Below are positions 1 through 6,925 of a stretch of DNA of 22,233 nt, piece after piece (position 1 is the first letter of the stretch; each line of letters opens with the position of its first letter). The translations under genes and the position numbers were made by a program. The DNA lies in NCBI GenBank assembly GCA_964511185.1, contig CAZEDU010000084.1, positions 1 to 22,233 of the forward strand, written 5' to 3'. The DNA comes from CAZEDU01 sp964511185 (GTDB lineage Bacteria; Myxococcota; Myxococcia; Myxococcales; Myxococcaceae). Below the pieces are notes generated by a model. The model was given only the letters and a program-made list of their open reading frames with translations. It searched no databases and had not been told where the DNA came from.

Positions 1-684
1 GCCGTAGTGCCGGCCCGCCTCGACCAGAAAGAACGCCCCCAGCCCGGCCGCCACCGCGCCCGAGCCGATCGCGATCCAAGGCCACACCGGCTTGGGCGAG
101 GCCTCGACCGCGGCGACGGGCGCTGGCGACGGCGGGACAGGCGCCGCGGCGGGCGGCTCGACCGGAACCTCCAGGCGCACCTCCTCGGTCTGCCCGTGCC
201 GAACGACGACGTCGTGAGACACGCTCTGAGTCCCCTCGCCGATCACCACGCGATGGGGCCCCACCCCGAGCGACACCTCGAGGGGCACCTTCCCCGCGGG
301 CTTGCCGTCGATGGCCACGCGCCGGCCCGCCGGCCCATCCACCTTGAGCCGTCCCTTCACCTGCGCCTTCGCGGCCGAGAAGACCTCGAGCGCCGTCGGG
401 CTGGCCGTGGTCGCGTCGAGGCTCGCCTCGGGGTCGGCCTTCAGCGCCTCTTGAAACGCCTGCGAGGCCTTCGGCGTGTCCTGCAGCGCGAGCAAGGCCT
501 GTCCCCGGAGCAGCTCGATGCGGGCGCGCTCCTTCGCGTCGCCCACGCGCCCCAGCGCGGCGTCGAGCGTGGCGAGCGCCTGTTGAAACTCCCCGCGCGC
601 CATCGCCTGGTTCGCCTGCTCGAGCGCCGCCGGCGCCGTCGCCAACACCTGCAGCCAAAGACATGACACCAGGGTCGCTGTCAT
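1..684 (-). CDS. TPR and PEGA-domain protein, C-terminus cut by window edge
   Basis: Reading the minus strand from ATG at 684 gives 228 codons with no stop before the window edge, so the protein is partial. Residues 1-19 look like a signal peptide. Residues 20-85 form Ala/Leu-rich helical pairs of TPR type, with a 'QALLALQDTPKASQAFQEAL' repeat. Residues 110-173 form a PEGA-like beta domain ('VAIDGKPAGKVPLEV', 'GPHRVVIGEG'). A Pro/Ala linker follows, then a hydrophobic segment at about 202-220. The start codon overlaps the stop of the upstream kinase (ATGA), so the two are almost certainly co-translated. The likely role is an envelope-anchored partner of that kinase, which also ends in a PEGA domain; PEGA domains are small beta modules usually found outside the cytoplasm. 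The partnership is inferred from context. No enzymatic motif is visible. Confidence 0.8.
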   Translation of the reverse strand, partial: MTATLVSCLWLQVLATAPAALEQANQAMARGEFQQALATLDAALGRVGDAKERARIELLRGQALLALQDTPKASQAFQEALKADPEASLDATTASPTALEVFSAAKAQVKGRLKVDGPAGRRVAIDGKPAGKVPLEVSLGVGPHRVVIGEGTQSVSHDVVVRHGQTEEVRLEVPVEPPAAAPVPPSPAPVAAVEASPKPVWPWIAIGSGAVAAGLGAFFLVEAGRHYG

Positions 685-2216
685 TGCGGCTTCAGCTCTA
701 CCACCAACGACTGCGCCTGACCGGGTTCGATCGTCACCTCGCGGACGGTGGTCTGAAAGCCGGGCCGGCTCAAGCGGATGCGGTGCTTGCCCGGCTTCAA
801 CGGCTTGAGCAGCACCGGCGCGTCCGGCTTCGGCGGCCGCGCGCCATTGACCTCGACGTAGGCCCAGCTGCTCTTGCCATCGATGGTCACGCTCACCGCG
901 AGCTCACCCGGCGCTGGCTTCAGCTCGACCGGCTTGGCGCGGCTGCTCTTGCTCGAGCGCTTGGCCGCGGCGGGCTCGACGGGCTCGGGCGTGGGCTCGA
1001 CGAAGGGAGCGCTCTCGACGACCACCGGCGGCACCGGTGCGCTCGGCGCGACGACCGGAGCCGGCGTCGGCGGCGGCGCGGCCAGCGCGGGCGGCGCCGC
1101 CACGGGCGCCGGAGACGGCTTCGGCGCGCGCGGCTTGAAGGCCCAGATCACCCCCGCGATGACGAACAACACCAGCGCGGCGATCAGCGGCGGCAGCAAC
1201 CGCCGACGCTGCCGGGCCGCCCGCACCGCCTCTGCCTTGTCCTGACTCGGTCTATCGAGGCGCGTGCGATCGACGCTCGGCGCTTCGATGAGCGTCTCGA
1301 CCGGGGACGGCGGCTGCGTCGGCGCGGCGGACTCCGTCACGCTCGTCGCAGGCTCGACCGGGACGGCCTTCGCCGCCTGCTCGAGCGCGGCGAACAGCGC
1401 GTTGGCGCTCTGGTAGCGGTCGGCCGGCGACTTCGCGAGGCTCTTCTTGATGACCTGCGAGACGGGCTCGGGCAGCCCGAAGCGCAGCGCTGGGTCGGGC
1501 GGCGCCAGGTCCTTGTGCGCCTTCATCAAGGAGAAATGGTTCTCGCTCTCGAACACCGGCTGACCCGAGAGCATCTCGTAGAGCACCAACCCCACCGCGT
1601 AGAGGTCGGAGCGGTGATCGAGCTGGCTGACGCCGAGCACCTGCTCGGGCGACATGTACTTGGGCGTGCCGATCAGCACGCCCGACTTCGTGAGCTGGCT
1701 CCCAGGATCATGCGCCACCCCCAGGTCGAGGATGGTCACGCGCCCGTTCGGCCCGATGAAGATGTTCCCCGGCTTGATGTCGCGGTGGATGAACCCGCTC
1801 GAGTGAATGAACTCCAGCCCGTCGCACACCTGGCGGGTGATGCTCAAGACCTCGTCCATCGGCAGCGGGCCCTTCCGGTGCAGGTGCTGCGCGAGGTTGG
1901 TGCCCTCCAGGTACTTCATCACGATGAACGGCAGCGCCTTCCGCCGCCCCACCGCGAGAATCGGCACCAGGTTGGGGTGATCCAGCTTCGCCATCATGAG
2001 CGCTTCACGCTCGAAGCGGACGACCACCTCCTGGTCCTGCGCCGCGCTCCCCGAGAGGATCTTGATCGCGACCACCCGATCGAGCGCCAGCTCCCGCGCG
2101 CGATAGACCGTGCCCATTCCTCCGCGCCCGAGCGGCTCCTCGAGCCGCCACTTGCCCTCCAACAGCTCGGGCTCCTTCGGGCCCGGCGGCGGCTTGGCCG
2201 GAGTCGTGTCGCTCAC
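681..2216 (-). CDS. Transmembrane Ser/Thr protein kinase with C-terminal PEGA domain
   Basis: A Hanks-type kinase. Counting from the GTG at 2216, the glycine loop GRGGMGTVYRA lies near residues 30-40, the VAIK lysine at 52, the catalytic loop HRDIKPGN near 144-151, and the metal-binding motif reads DLG (about 164-166) instead of the usual DFG. SPE (about 189-191) closes the activation segment. A Pro/Ala/Thr-rich juxtamembrane region leads to a hydrophobic segment at about 335-355. A Pro-rich linker and a PEGA domain (about 440-509) lie beyond it, probably in the periplasm. The frame also allows a GTG at 2243; neither start has a clear ribosome site, and 2216 is preferred because it begins VSDTTPAK, shortly before the kinase fold. 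The stop overlaps the following TPR/PEGA gene. It probably phosphorylates cytoplasmic targets in response to an envelope signal; the substrate is unknown. Confidence 0.9.
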   Translation of the reverse strand: MSDTTPAKPPPGPKEPELLEGKWRLEEPLGRGGMGTVYRARELALDRVVAIKILSGSAAQDQEVVVRFEREALMMAKLDHPNLVPILAVGRRKALPFIVMKYLEGTNLAQHLHRKGPLPMDEVLSITRQVCDGLEFIHSSGFIHRDIKPGNIFIGPNGRVTILDLGVAHDPGSQLTKSGVLIGTPKYMSPEQVLGVSQLDHRSDLYAVGLVLYEMLSGQPVFESENHFSLMKAHKDLAPPDPALRFGLPEPVSQVIKKSLAKSPADRYQSANALFAALEQAAKAVPVEPATSVTESAAPTQPPSPVETLIEAPSVDRTRLDRPSQDKAEAVRAARQRRRLLPPLIAALVLFVIAGVIWAFKPRAPKPSPAPVAAPPALAAPPPTPAPVVAPSAPVPPVVVESAPFVEPTPEPVEPAAAKRSSKSSRAKPVELKPAPGELAVSVTIDGKSSWAYVEVNGARPPKPDAPVLLKPLKPGKHRIRLSRPGFQTTVREVTIEPGQAQSLVVELKPQ

Positions 2217-2385
2217 CCGCCGAAGTGTACGCCAGCCGGTCACAGGTTGGGCACCGCCGCCGCCGCCCCGCCGACCTGTCCATTTGATTCCTATCCGTTA
2301 TCGATTTCGTTCCAATTCCTTTCTTGAGGTAATCGCTCGCCAGGCCGCATGCTCCTGCCCAGCACCCGATCGAAAGGACAACGCC
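2217..2385. promoter_or_regulatory. Divergent intergenic region with AT-rich segment
   Basis: This 169-base gap separates the leftward kinase operon from the rightward YiaA/B gene. Positions 2283-2340 are strikingly AT-rich against a very GC-rich background, as expected for promoters serving one or both directions. On the minus strand TTGGAA (2315-2310), a 16-base spacer and TAGGAA (2293-2288) make a weak sigma-70-like pair; I would not assert it as the start site. On the plus strand AAGGA near 2374-2379 is a good ribosome site for the ATG at 2386. Confidence 0.4.
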
Positions 2386-2682
2386 ATGCCCCGCCCCCTG
2401 ACCGAAGTCCCCCCCGCCCACAGCGGCGCGTGGGTGATGCAGACCTGGCTGTCGTTCGCCATCTCGGTGGCGGTGACCAGCATCGGCATCTTCTACTTGC
2501 CGGTCGACGCGTGGGTGAAGGCGTTCATGGCGATGGGCCTGCTGTTCACCATCGGCTCGACCTTCAGCCTCGCCAAGACCGTGCGCGACATGCACGAGGC
2601 CACGCGGCTCACCGCGCGCATCGACGAGGCCCGGGTGAGCAAGCTCATCGCCGAGCACGATCCGCTCAAGCCGCCGCTGTAA
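2386..2682 (+). CDS. YiaA/YiaB-family two-helix inner membrane protein
   Basis: A 98-residue protein with two membrane helices, about 19-38 (WLSFAISVAVTSIGIFYLP) and 43-63 (WVKAFMAMGLLFTIGSTFSL). A charged, probably cytoplasmic tail follows (AKTVRDMHEATRLTARIDEAR). This pattern, including the short turn around PVDAWVKAF and the KTVRD motif straight after helix 2, matches the YiaA/B two-helix domain family, whose biochemical role is not established. The ATG at 2386 is chosen because AAGGA lies upstream and the hydrophobic domain begins soon after; the frame is open further 5' but that part does not read as protein. It sits 52 bases before the MCE operon on the same strand, so co-transcription is possible. 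Confidence 0.82.
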   Translation: MPRPLTEVPPAHSGAWVMQTWLSFAISVAVTSIGIFYLPVDAWVKAFMAMGLLFTIGSTFSLAKTVRDMHEATRLTARIDEARVSKLIAEHDPLKPPL

Positions 2683-2734
2683 GGCCAATGCCTCCCCACG
2701 GGCGGCGGCGGCTGGACTAACCTACCCGCCTCTC

Positions 2735-3469
2735 GTGGATCTCCGCACCGAGCAGGTCACGGTCGACTTCGAAGAACGCCGCGCGCTCGCCGGCATCACG
2801 CTCCATTTCTCCATGGGCGCGCGCGCGCTCGTGCTCGGCAACGCCGAGAGCGGCAAGACCGTGCTCCTCAAGACGCTCGCCGGGCTGATCCGCGCCTCCA
2901 GCGGCCGCGTGCTCTGGAACGGCACCGACGTCGCGCAGCTCTCGGCCGAGGAGCGGCGCGTGGCGCAGGCCCACTTCGGCATGGTGTTCCAGACCGACGC
3001 GCTCTTCGACTCGCTCACCGTGCTCGACAACGTGCTCTTGCCGCTCAAGCGGCGAAGCGTGCCCGACGCCGAGGCGCGTGAGCGCGCGGAAGAGGCGCTG
3101 CGCGCGGTGGGCCTCATCGACGCCCAGGACAGCTACCCCGAGCGGCTCTCCGGCGGCATGAAGAAGCGGGCCGGCATCGCCCGCGCCATCGTCGCGCGCC
3201 CGGAAGTGCTCTTCGTGGACGATCCCCTCGCGGGCCTCGACCCCATCACCGGCGCGAAGGTGAGCGAGCTGCTCCTCTCGGTGGGCGCGGGCCGCTCGCT
3301 CATCATCGCGGCGCCCGAGCCGCCGCAGGGGCTCGACATTCCCCGCTGGCTCTGGCTGCGCAAAGGCCAGGTCTCGTACGACGGGCCGCCCGACGTGGTG
3401 ATCCTCGAGCAGGGAGCGCTCGAAGAAGTCGACGAGGGTTGGCAGCCCCCCGTCGGAGCGTCCGCATGA
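2735..3469 (+). CDS. MlaF-like ABC ATPase with degenerate catalytic site (MCE operon ATPase 1)
   Basis: A 244-residue ABC ATPase of the MCE/Mla type, starting at GTG. Walker A is GNAESGKT (35-42), the Q-loop Gln is 86 and the signature is LSGGM (138-142). Walker B reads VLFVDD (158-163), so Asp163 stands where the catalytic Glu should be. The D-loop is AGLDPITG. Where the switch histidine is expected the sequence is SLIIAAPEPPQ (188-198), and no His occurs from 180 to 210. Its own ATP site should therefore hydrolyse poorly or not at all, while its signature motif can still serve a partner subunit. The stop overlaps the first permease (ATGA). It likely pairs with the second ATPase at 5021-5743. 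No clear ribosome site precedes the GTG. The family call is firm; impaired catalysis is inferred from the residues. Confidence 0.92.
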   Translation: MDLRTEQVTVDFEERRALAGITLHFSMGARALVLGNAESGKTVLLKTLAGLIRASSGRVLWNGTDVAQLSAEERRVAQAHFGMVFQTDALFDSLTVLDNVLLPLKRRSVPDAEARERAEEALRAVGLIDAQDSYPERLSGGMKKRAGIARAIVARPEVLFVDDPLAGLDPITGAKVSELLLSVGAGRSLIIAAPEPPQGLDIPRWLWLRKGQVSYDGPPDVVILEQGALEEVDEGWQPPVGASA

Positions 3470-4251
3470 AGGCGCTCATCGCGCCGGCGGGCTGGGTCGG
3501 CGAGCACGCGTTTCGGTTCCTGCGCTTTTTGGGCGTGCTGTCGGTGGTTCTCGTCCGCTGCGCCCGCCAGCTGCACCGCATGAACCGCGAAGAGGTGCTG
3601 CGCGCCTTCGTCTTGTTCGGCCAGGGGTCGCTCGGCCTGTCGGTGCTGGTCGCCGCCCTCACCGGCGCGACGGTGGTCCTGCAGACGTTCCTCTACGTGC
3701 AGCGCTTCGGCGCCCGCGCCTACCTCGGCTGGGCGGCGAGCTACGCAGTCATCTGGGAGTTCGGCCCGCTGCTGCTCGGCCTGATGATGGCCGCCCGCGT
3801 CGGAGCCCGAAACGCCGCCGAGCTCGCGGTGCTCAACATCGGCGGGCAGATCGAAGGCCTGCGCGGAATCGCGCTCGACCCGTTCGCGCTGCTCATCGCG
3901 CCTCGGGTGGTCGGCATCATCGCCTCGGTCACCCTGCTCGCCGCGCCCACCTTCGCCATCGCCATCGTCTTCGAGATCGTCGCCGCGTACGCGACCATGG
4001 CGCTGCCGGTGCGCGTCTTCACCAGCAACCTGTCCGACATGCTCGGCCCGCTCGACGTGGTGGGCGGCGTGCTCAAGACGCTCACGTTCGGCGTCGCCAT
4101 CTCGCTCGTCTCCACCGCGGTCGGCGTCTCGGCGCGCGGCGGCGCCCGGGCGGTGGGCCGCGCCTCGGCCTCGGCCGTCGCGTGGAGCTGCGCCAGCATC
4201 TTCGGGCTCGACTTCCTGCTCACCCCGCTGCTCGCGGCGGCCGTCTCATGA
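3466..4251 (+). CDS. MlaE-family permease, MCE transporter subunit A
   Basis: A 261-residue polytopic membrane protein of the MlaE/YrbE family. An amphipathic N-terminal helix (about 20-45) leads into hydrophobic helices. The family signature near the middle reads RVGARNAAELAVLNIGGQ then IEGLRGIALDP and APRVV, corresponding to the cytoplasmic coupling segment that contacts the ATPase. MlaE permeases sit in the inner membrane under a ring of MCE proteins and pass phospholipids or other lipids between the membrane and the MCE channel. The start at 3466 overlaps the ATPase stop (ATGA), and its own stop overlaps the next permease the same way. It differs clearly in sequence from the second permease, so the membrane core is probably a heterodimer, as with actinobacterial YrbEA/YrbEB. 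Confidence 0.9.
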   Translation: MKALIAPAGWVGEHAFRFLRFLGVLSVVLVRCARQLHRMNREEVLRAFVLFGQGSLGLSVLVAALTGATVVLQTFLYVQRFGARAYLGWAASYAVIWEFGPLLLGLMMAARVGARNAAELAVLNIGGQIEGLRGIALDPFALLIAPRVVGIIASVTLLAAPTFAIAIVFEIVAAYATMALPVRVFTSNLSDMLGPLDVVGGVLKTLTFGVAISLVSTAVGVSARGGARAVGRASASAVAWSCASIFGLDFLLTPLLAAAVS

Positions 4252-5024
4252 GCGCGCCCCGCGCCCTGCCCGCGCCCATCGCGCTCCCGCTCGCCAACGT
4301 GGGCGGCGCGCTGCTGCTCGCGCTGCGGGCCCTGCGGCTCGCTTACCGGCAAGGCGTCAGCCGGCGCGAGGTGCTCGTGCAGATGAACGAGATCGGCAAC
4401 CGCTCCTCGTGGCTGGTGCTGTCGGGGTTGAGCTTCTTCGGCGTGGTGATGGTGACCATCGCCAACGAGCAGGCTCGCCGCTTCACCGGCAACGTGCTGG
4501 TGGTCGGCCCCGCCTTCTTCGAGCTGCTCATCCGCGAGCTGGCGCCGATGATGGTCGCGCTGCTCACCGCGGCCGGGGCGGCCGCCGCCGCGTCCGCCGA
4601 GCTCGCGTCGATGACGGTGAGCGAGCAGGTCGAAGCGCTCGAGATGTCGGCGGGCGATCCGTTGCTCGACCTGGTCGCGCCGCGGGTCATCGCCTCGATC
4701 CTCGTGCTGCCCGCGCTGTGCGTGCTCGGCGCGGTCGCCGCCTCGACCTCGGCGGTGTTGACCACCTTCTTCGTCTTCGACGCCGACGGGTTCGCCTTCG
4801 TCGACCCGCGCTTCATCAGCTGGGGCGACTTCGCGTGCGCCGGCATCAAGGCCGTCCTGTGCGGCCTGTACATCCCCGCCGCCGCCTCCCGGCGGGGCCT
4901 GACCGCGCGCGGCGGCGCCCCGGCGGTCGGCCTCGCGGTCACCCGCGGCGTCGTCGACGCGGCGCTGGGCTGCCTGATCATCGACTTCGTCGTCGCCCTG
5001 GCCTTCCTCCTCATCGGCGTATGA
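4248..5024 (+). CDS. MlaE-family permease, MCE transporter subunit B
   Basis: A 258-residue MlaE-type permease. The N-terminal segment QMNEIGNRSSW, the helix LVLSGLSFFGVVMVTIA, the RELAPMMVALLTAAGAA helix and the coupling motif ASAELASMTVSEQVEALEM then DPLLDLVAPRVI are characteristic. It keeps the usual SEQVEAL form, whereas permease A has GGQIEGL. The N-terminus (MSAPRALPAPIALPLANVGG) includes a preceding amphipathic stretch. ATG at 4248 overlaps the permease A stop and its own stop overlaps ATPase 2, so the four genes are translationally coupled. Coupling favours equimolar production, which fits a heteromeric transporter with one copy of each subunit. The transported lipid cannot be told from sequence. 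Confidence 0.9.
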   Translation: MSAPRALPAPIALPLANVGGALLLALRALRLAYRQGVSRREVLVQMNEIGNRSSWLVLSGLSFFGVVMVTIANEQARRFTGNVLVVGPAFFELLIRELAPMMVALLTAAGAAAAASAELASMTVSEQVEALEMSAGDPLLDLVAPRVIASILVLPALCVLGAVAASTSAVLTTFFVFDADGFAFVDPRFISWGDFACAGIKAVLCGLYIPAAASRRGLTARGGAPAVGLAVTRGVVDAALGCLIIDFVVALAFLLIGV

Positions 5025-5743
5025 GCTCACCCGACGCGCTCGTCTTCGAAGACGTCACCAAGTCGTTCGACGGCCGGCGCGTGCTCGATGGCCTGTCGGC
5101 CGAAGTGCCCCTCACGGGCATCACCTTCGTCGTCGGCAAGAGCGGCAGCGGCAAGAGCGTCCTGTGCCGGCTGGCGGTGGGGCTCCTGCGCCCCGACGCA
5201 GGGCGCATCACCCTCATGGGCGAGTCGGTCCACGACGCGCCGGAGCGGAAGCTGCAGCGGCTGCGCGTGCGCGCACCCTACCTGGTGCAGGGGCCGGCCC
5301 TGCTCGACTGGCTGACGTTGAGCCAGAACGTCGCGCTCGCCGTGCCGGAGGGCACCGCCCACCCGGCGGAACGCGTGGTGAAAGCGCTCGAGCGCGTGGG
5401 GCTCCTGGCCTGGGCCGACCGACATCCGCCCACCTTGGGGCCGGGCGCGCGCAAGCGGGCCGCCATCGCCCGGGCGCTGGTCGGCTCCCCGTCTTTTCTG
5501 TTTCTGGACGAGCCGACCACCGGGCTCGACCGGGCGGCGTCGTTCCAGGTTAACGAGCTGATCGCCGCCTTGGGCGGTCAGGGACTTGGAGCCATGGTCG
5601 TGTCGCACGATTATCGGGCCCTGGAGGCCCTGGCCGACCGGGTGTTGTTGGTCTCCGATGGGAAGGTGGGATTCTTGGGACCCAAGCAGGCGTTTCTCAC
5701 TTCCGAGCTACCGCAGGTGCGCGCGCTGCTGTCGGCGCGCTGA
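5021..5743 (+). CDS. MlaF-like ABC ATPase with altered signature motif (MCE operon ATPase 2)
   Basis: A 240-residue ABC ATPase. Walker A is GKSGSGKS (39-46), the Q-loop Gln is 90, Walker B is FLFLDE (159-164) with the normal catalytic Glu164, the D-loop is TGLD (167-170) and the H-loop is VVSHD with His196. The signature is abnormal: LGPGA (139-143) replaces LSGGQ/LSGGM, although the following RKRAAIARAL is normal. Its own ATP site therefore has all catalytic residues, but its signature, which would complete the partner's site, is degraded. This is the mirror image of ATPase 1 at 2735-3469. It begins at an ATGA overlap with permease B. The MCE gene follows after 17 bases. Confidence 0.92.
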   Translation: MSSPDALVFEDVTKSFDGRRVLDGLSAEVPLTGITFVVGKSGSGKSVLCRLAVGLLRPDAGRITLMGESVHDAPERKLQRLRVRAPYLVQGPALLDWLTLSQNVALAVPEGTAHPAERVVKALERVGLLAWADRHPPTLGPGARKRAAIARALVGSPSFLFLDEPTTGLDRAASFQVNELIAALGGQGLGAMVVSHDYRALEALADRVLLVSDGKVGFLGPKQAFLTSELPQVRALLSAR

Positions 5744-5760
5744 GGAGCGGCCCTAAGGCG

Positions 5761-6774
5761 ATGGACGAGAGACGGTTGGAGATCAAAGTCGGCGCGCTCC
5801 TCCTGGCCGCGGTCGGCGGCCTGTTGGCGCTCCTGTGGCTGATGGGTGAGCTGACGCTCGGCGGCGGCACCACGCTGATCGTCGAGTTCGGCCACACCGG
5901 CAACGTCGTCCGCAACGCGCCGGTGAAGCTGGGCGGCGTGCCCATCGGCCGCGTCGAGAAGGTCGTGCTCACCCCCGATCGCCGCGACGAGTACGGCGAG
6001 CCGGTGCCGGTGCGCATGGAGCTCTCGGTCGACGAGAAGGTCCTCACGGCGCTGCGAGAAGACGCGCTGGTCACCGTCGCCACCCAAGGCCCCTTGGGCG
6101 AGCCGTACCTGGAGGTCTACACCGGCTCGGCGCGCGCCGGGCCGTTCCCGCCCGAGAAGGTCATCCGCGGCGTCGACGCCCCGCGGCTCGACCTGGTCTA
6201 CAACCGGCTCTCCAACTTCCTCGAGTCGGCCAGCCGCGTGCTCGAAGAGGACCCGCGCGCGCTGTCCACGCTGGTCGGGGGCGTCCTGAGCCTGACCAAG
6301 ACGGTCGACGGCGTGCTCACCGAGAACCGGCAGGACATTCACACGCTGGCGAGCGAGCTGTCGGCCGCGGCGCGCGATCTGCGCTTGTTGTCCGAGGCGG
6401 CGCGCTCGACCTTGGAGCCCGGCGGCAGGGGCGCCCGGCTCATCGAGGACGCGGCGCAGAGCGCCTCGCTCATGCGCAGCGAGCTGCCGCGCATCACCCA
6501 GGAGGCGAGCCGCGCCATCGGCGGCCTCGCGGCGCTCTCGGGCGGCTTCAACGCCGACGACGGCGAGAAGCTGAAGATCGCGCTCGATCGCTACGCGCTC
6601 GCGGGCGAGCGGCTCGAGCGGCTCGCCGATCGCGGCGACCGCATCCTGGCGCGCATCGAGGAAGGCAAGGGCACCATGGGCGGCGCGTACAAGGATCCTC
6701 AGCTCTACAACGACCTGAAGGACCTGATCAGCGACCTGCGCAAGCACCCGTGGAAGCTGCTCTGGAAGGACTGA
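5761..6774 (+). CDS. MCE (MlaD-type) domain protein, lipid transport
   Basis: A 337-residue protein with a short cytoplasmic N-terminus (MDERRLEIKVG), a single membrane helix at about 10-28 and one MCE domain at about 38-121. The core motif reads GNVVRNAPVKLGGVPIGRVEKV, with TQGPLGEPYLEV near its end. The remainder (about 145-330) is rich in Leu, Ala, Arg and Glu and should be helical or coiled-coil, ending in KHPWKLLWKD. MCE domains form hexameric rings in the periplasm; a single domain with a long helical tail resembles tunnel-forming members more than the short E. coli MlaD (about 183 residues). It follows ATPase 2 by 17 bases, with AGGAG at 5743-5747. No MlaC-like carrier or outer-membrane lipoprotein gene is present in this operon. 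Confidence 0.9.
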   Translation: MDERRLEIKVGALLLAAVGGLLALLWLMGELTLGGGTTLIVEFGHTGNVVRNAPVKLGGVPIGRVEKVVLTPDRRDEYGEPVPVRMELSVDEKVLTALREDALVTVATQGPLGEPYLEVYTGSARAGPFPPEKVIRGVDAPRLDLVYNRLSNFLESASRVLEEDPRALSTLVGGVLSLTKTVDGVLTENRQDIHTLASELSAAARDLRLLSEAARSTLEPGGRGARLIEDAAQSASLMRSELPRITQEASRAIGGLAALSGGFNADDGEKLKIALDRYALAGERLERLADRGDRILARIEEGKGTMGGAYKDPQLYNDLKDLISDLRKHPWKLLWKD

Positions 6775-6782
6775 GCGGGATG
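6766..6782 (+). promoter_or_regulatory. Ribosome binding site and ATG that are out of frame with the histidine kinase
   Basis: AAGGA at 6766-6770 lies nine bases before the ATG at 6780-6782, the best translation start between the MCE stop and the kinase body. The frame from this ATG ends at 6965 and encodes a Ser/Arg-rich peptide that looks non-coding. The kinase reads in the frame one base to the left (codons starting at 6779, 6782 and so on). One extra base near 6783-6784 would join this start to the kinase frame. Confidence 0.55.
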
Positions 6783-6925
6783 TCCTCGAGCGTCGGGCCG
6801 AAAACGAACAGCTCAAGCGCCATCTGCTCGCGATCGAGGCCGAGACCCGGCAGCTCACCTTCCGGCTCCAGGAGCTGGTCACCGACAGCGAGGCGCGCTT
6901 CTCCGCGATCTTTCGCGAGGCGGCG
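6779..6925 (+). other. 5' coding part of histidine kinase lacking a canonical in-frame start
   Basis: Read in the kinase frame, this stretch encodes a charged coiled-coil (ERRAENEQLKRHLLAIEAE) and then the first helix of the PAS domain (SEARFSAIFREAAVGILLVD continues across 6926). This is clearly protein-coding and belongs to the kinase. The frame is open from 6728 but holds no ATG, GTG or TTG before the GTG at 6926; only CTG codons (6824, 6875) occur. See the adjacent ribosome-site entry. Confidence 0.7.

Noticed and set aside
663..2327. Long open frame on the plus strand opposite the kinase
   Set aside because: Its product is Arg/His/Leu-rich low-complexity sequence typical of antisense frames in GC-rich genes; the minus-strand kinase has all family motifs.
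2735..3469. ATPase 1 as a decaying pseudogene
   Set aside because: The frame is intact, Walker A and the LSGGM signature are preserved, and the changes are the ones an asymmetric partner would carry.
3741..5030. Long minus-strand open frame across the permease genes
   Set aside because: No recognisable domain; an artefact of third-position GC. The plus-strand permeases and ATPase 2 explain the region fully.
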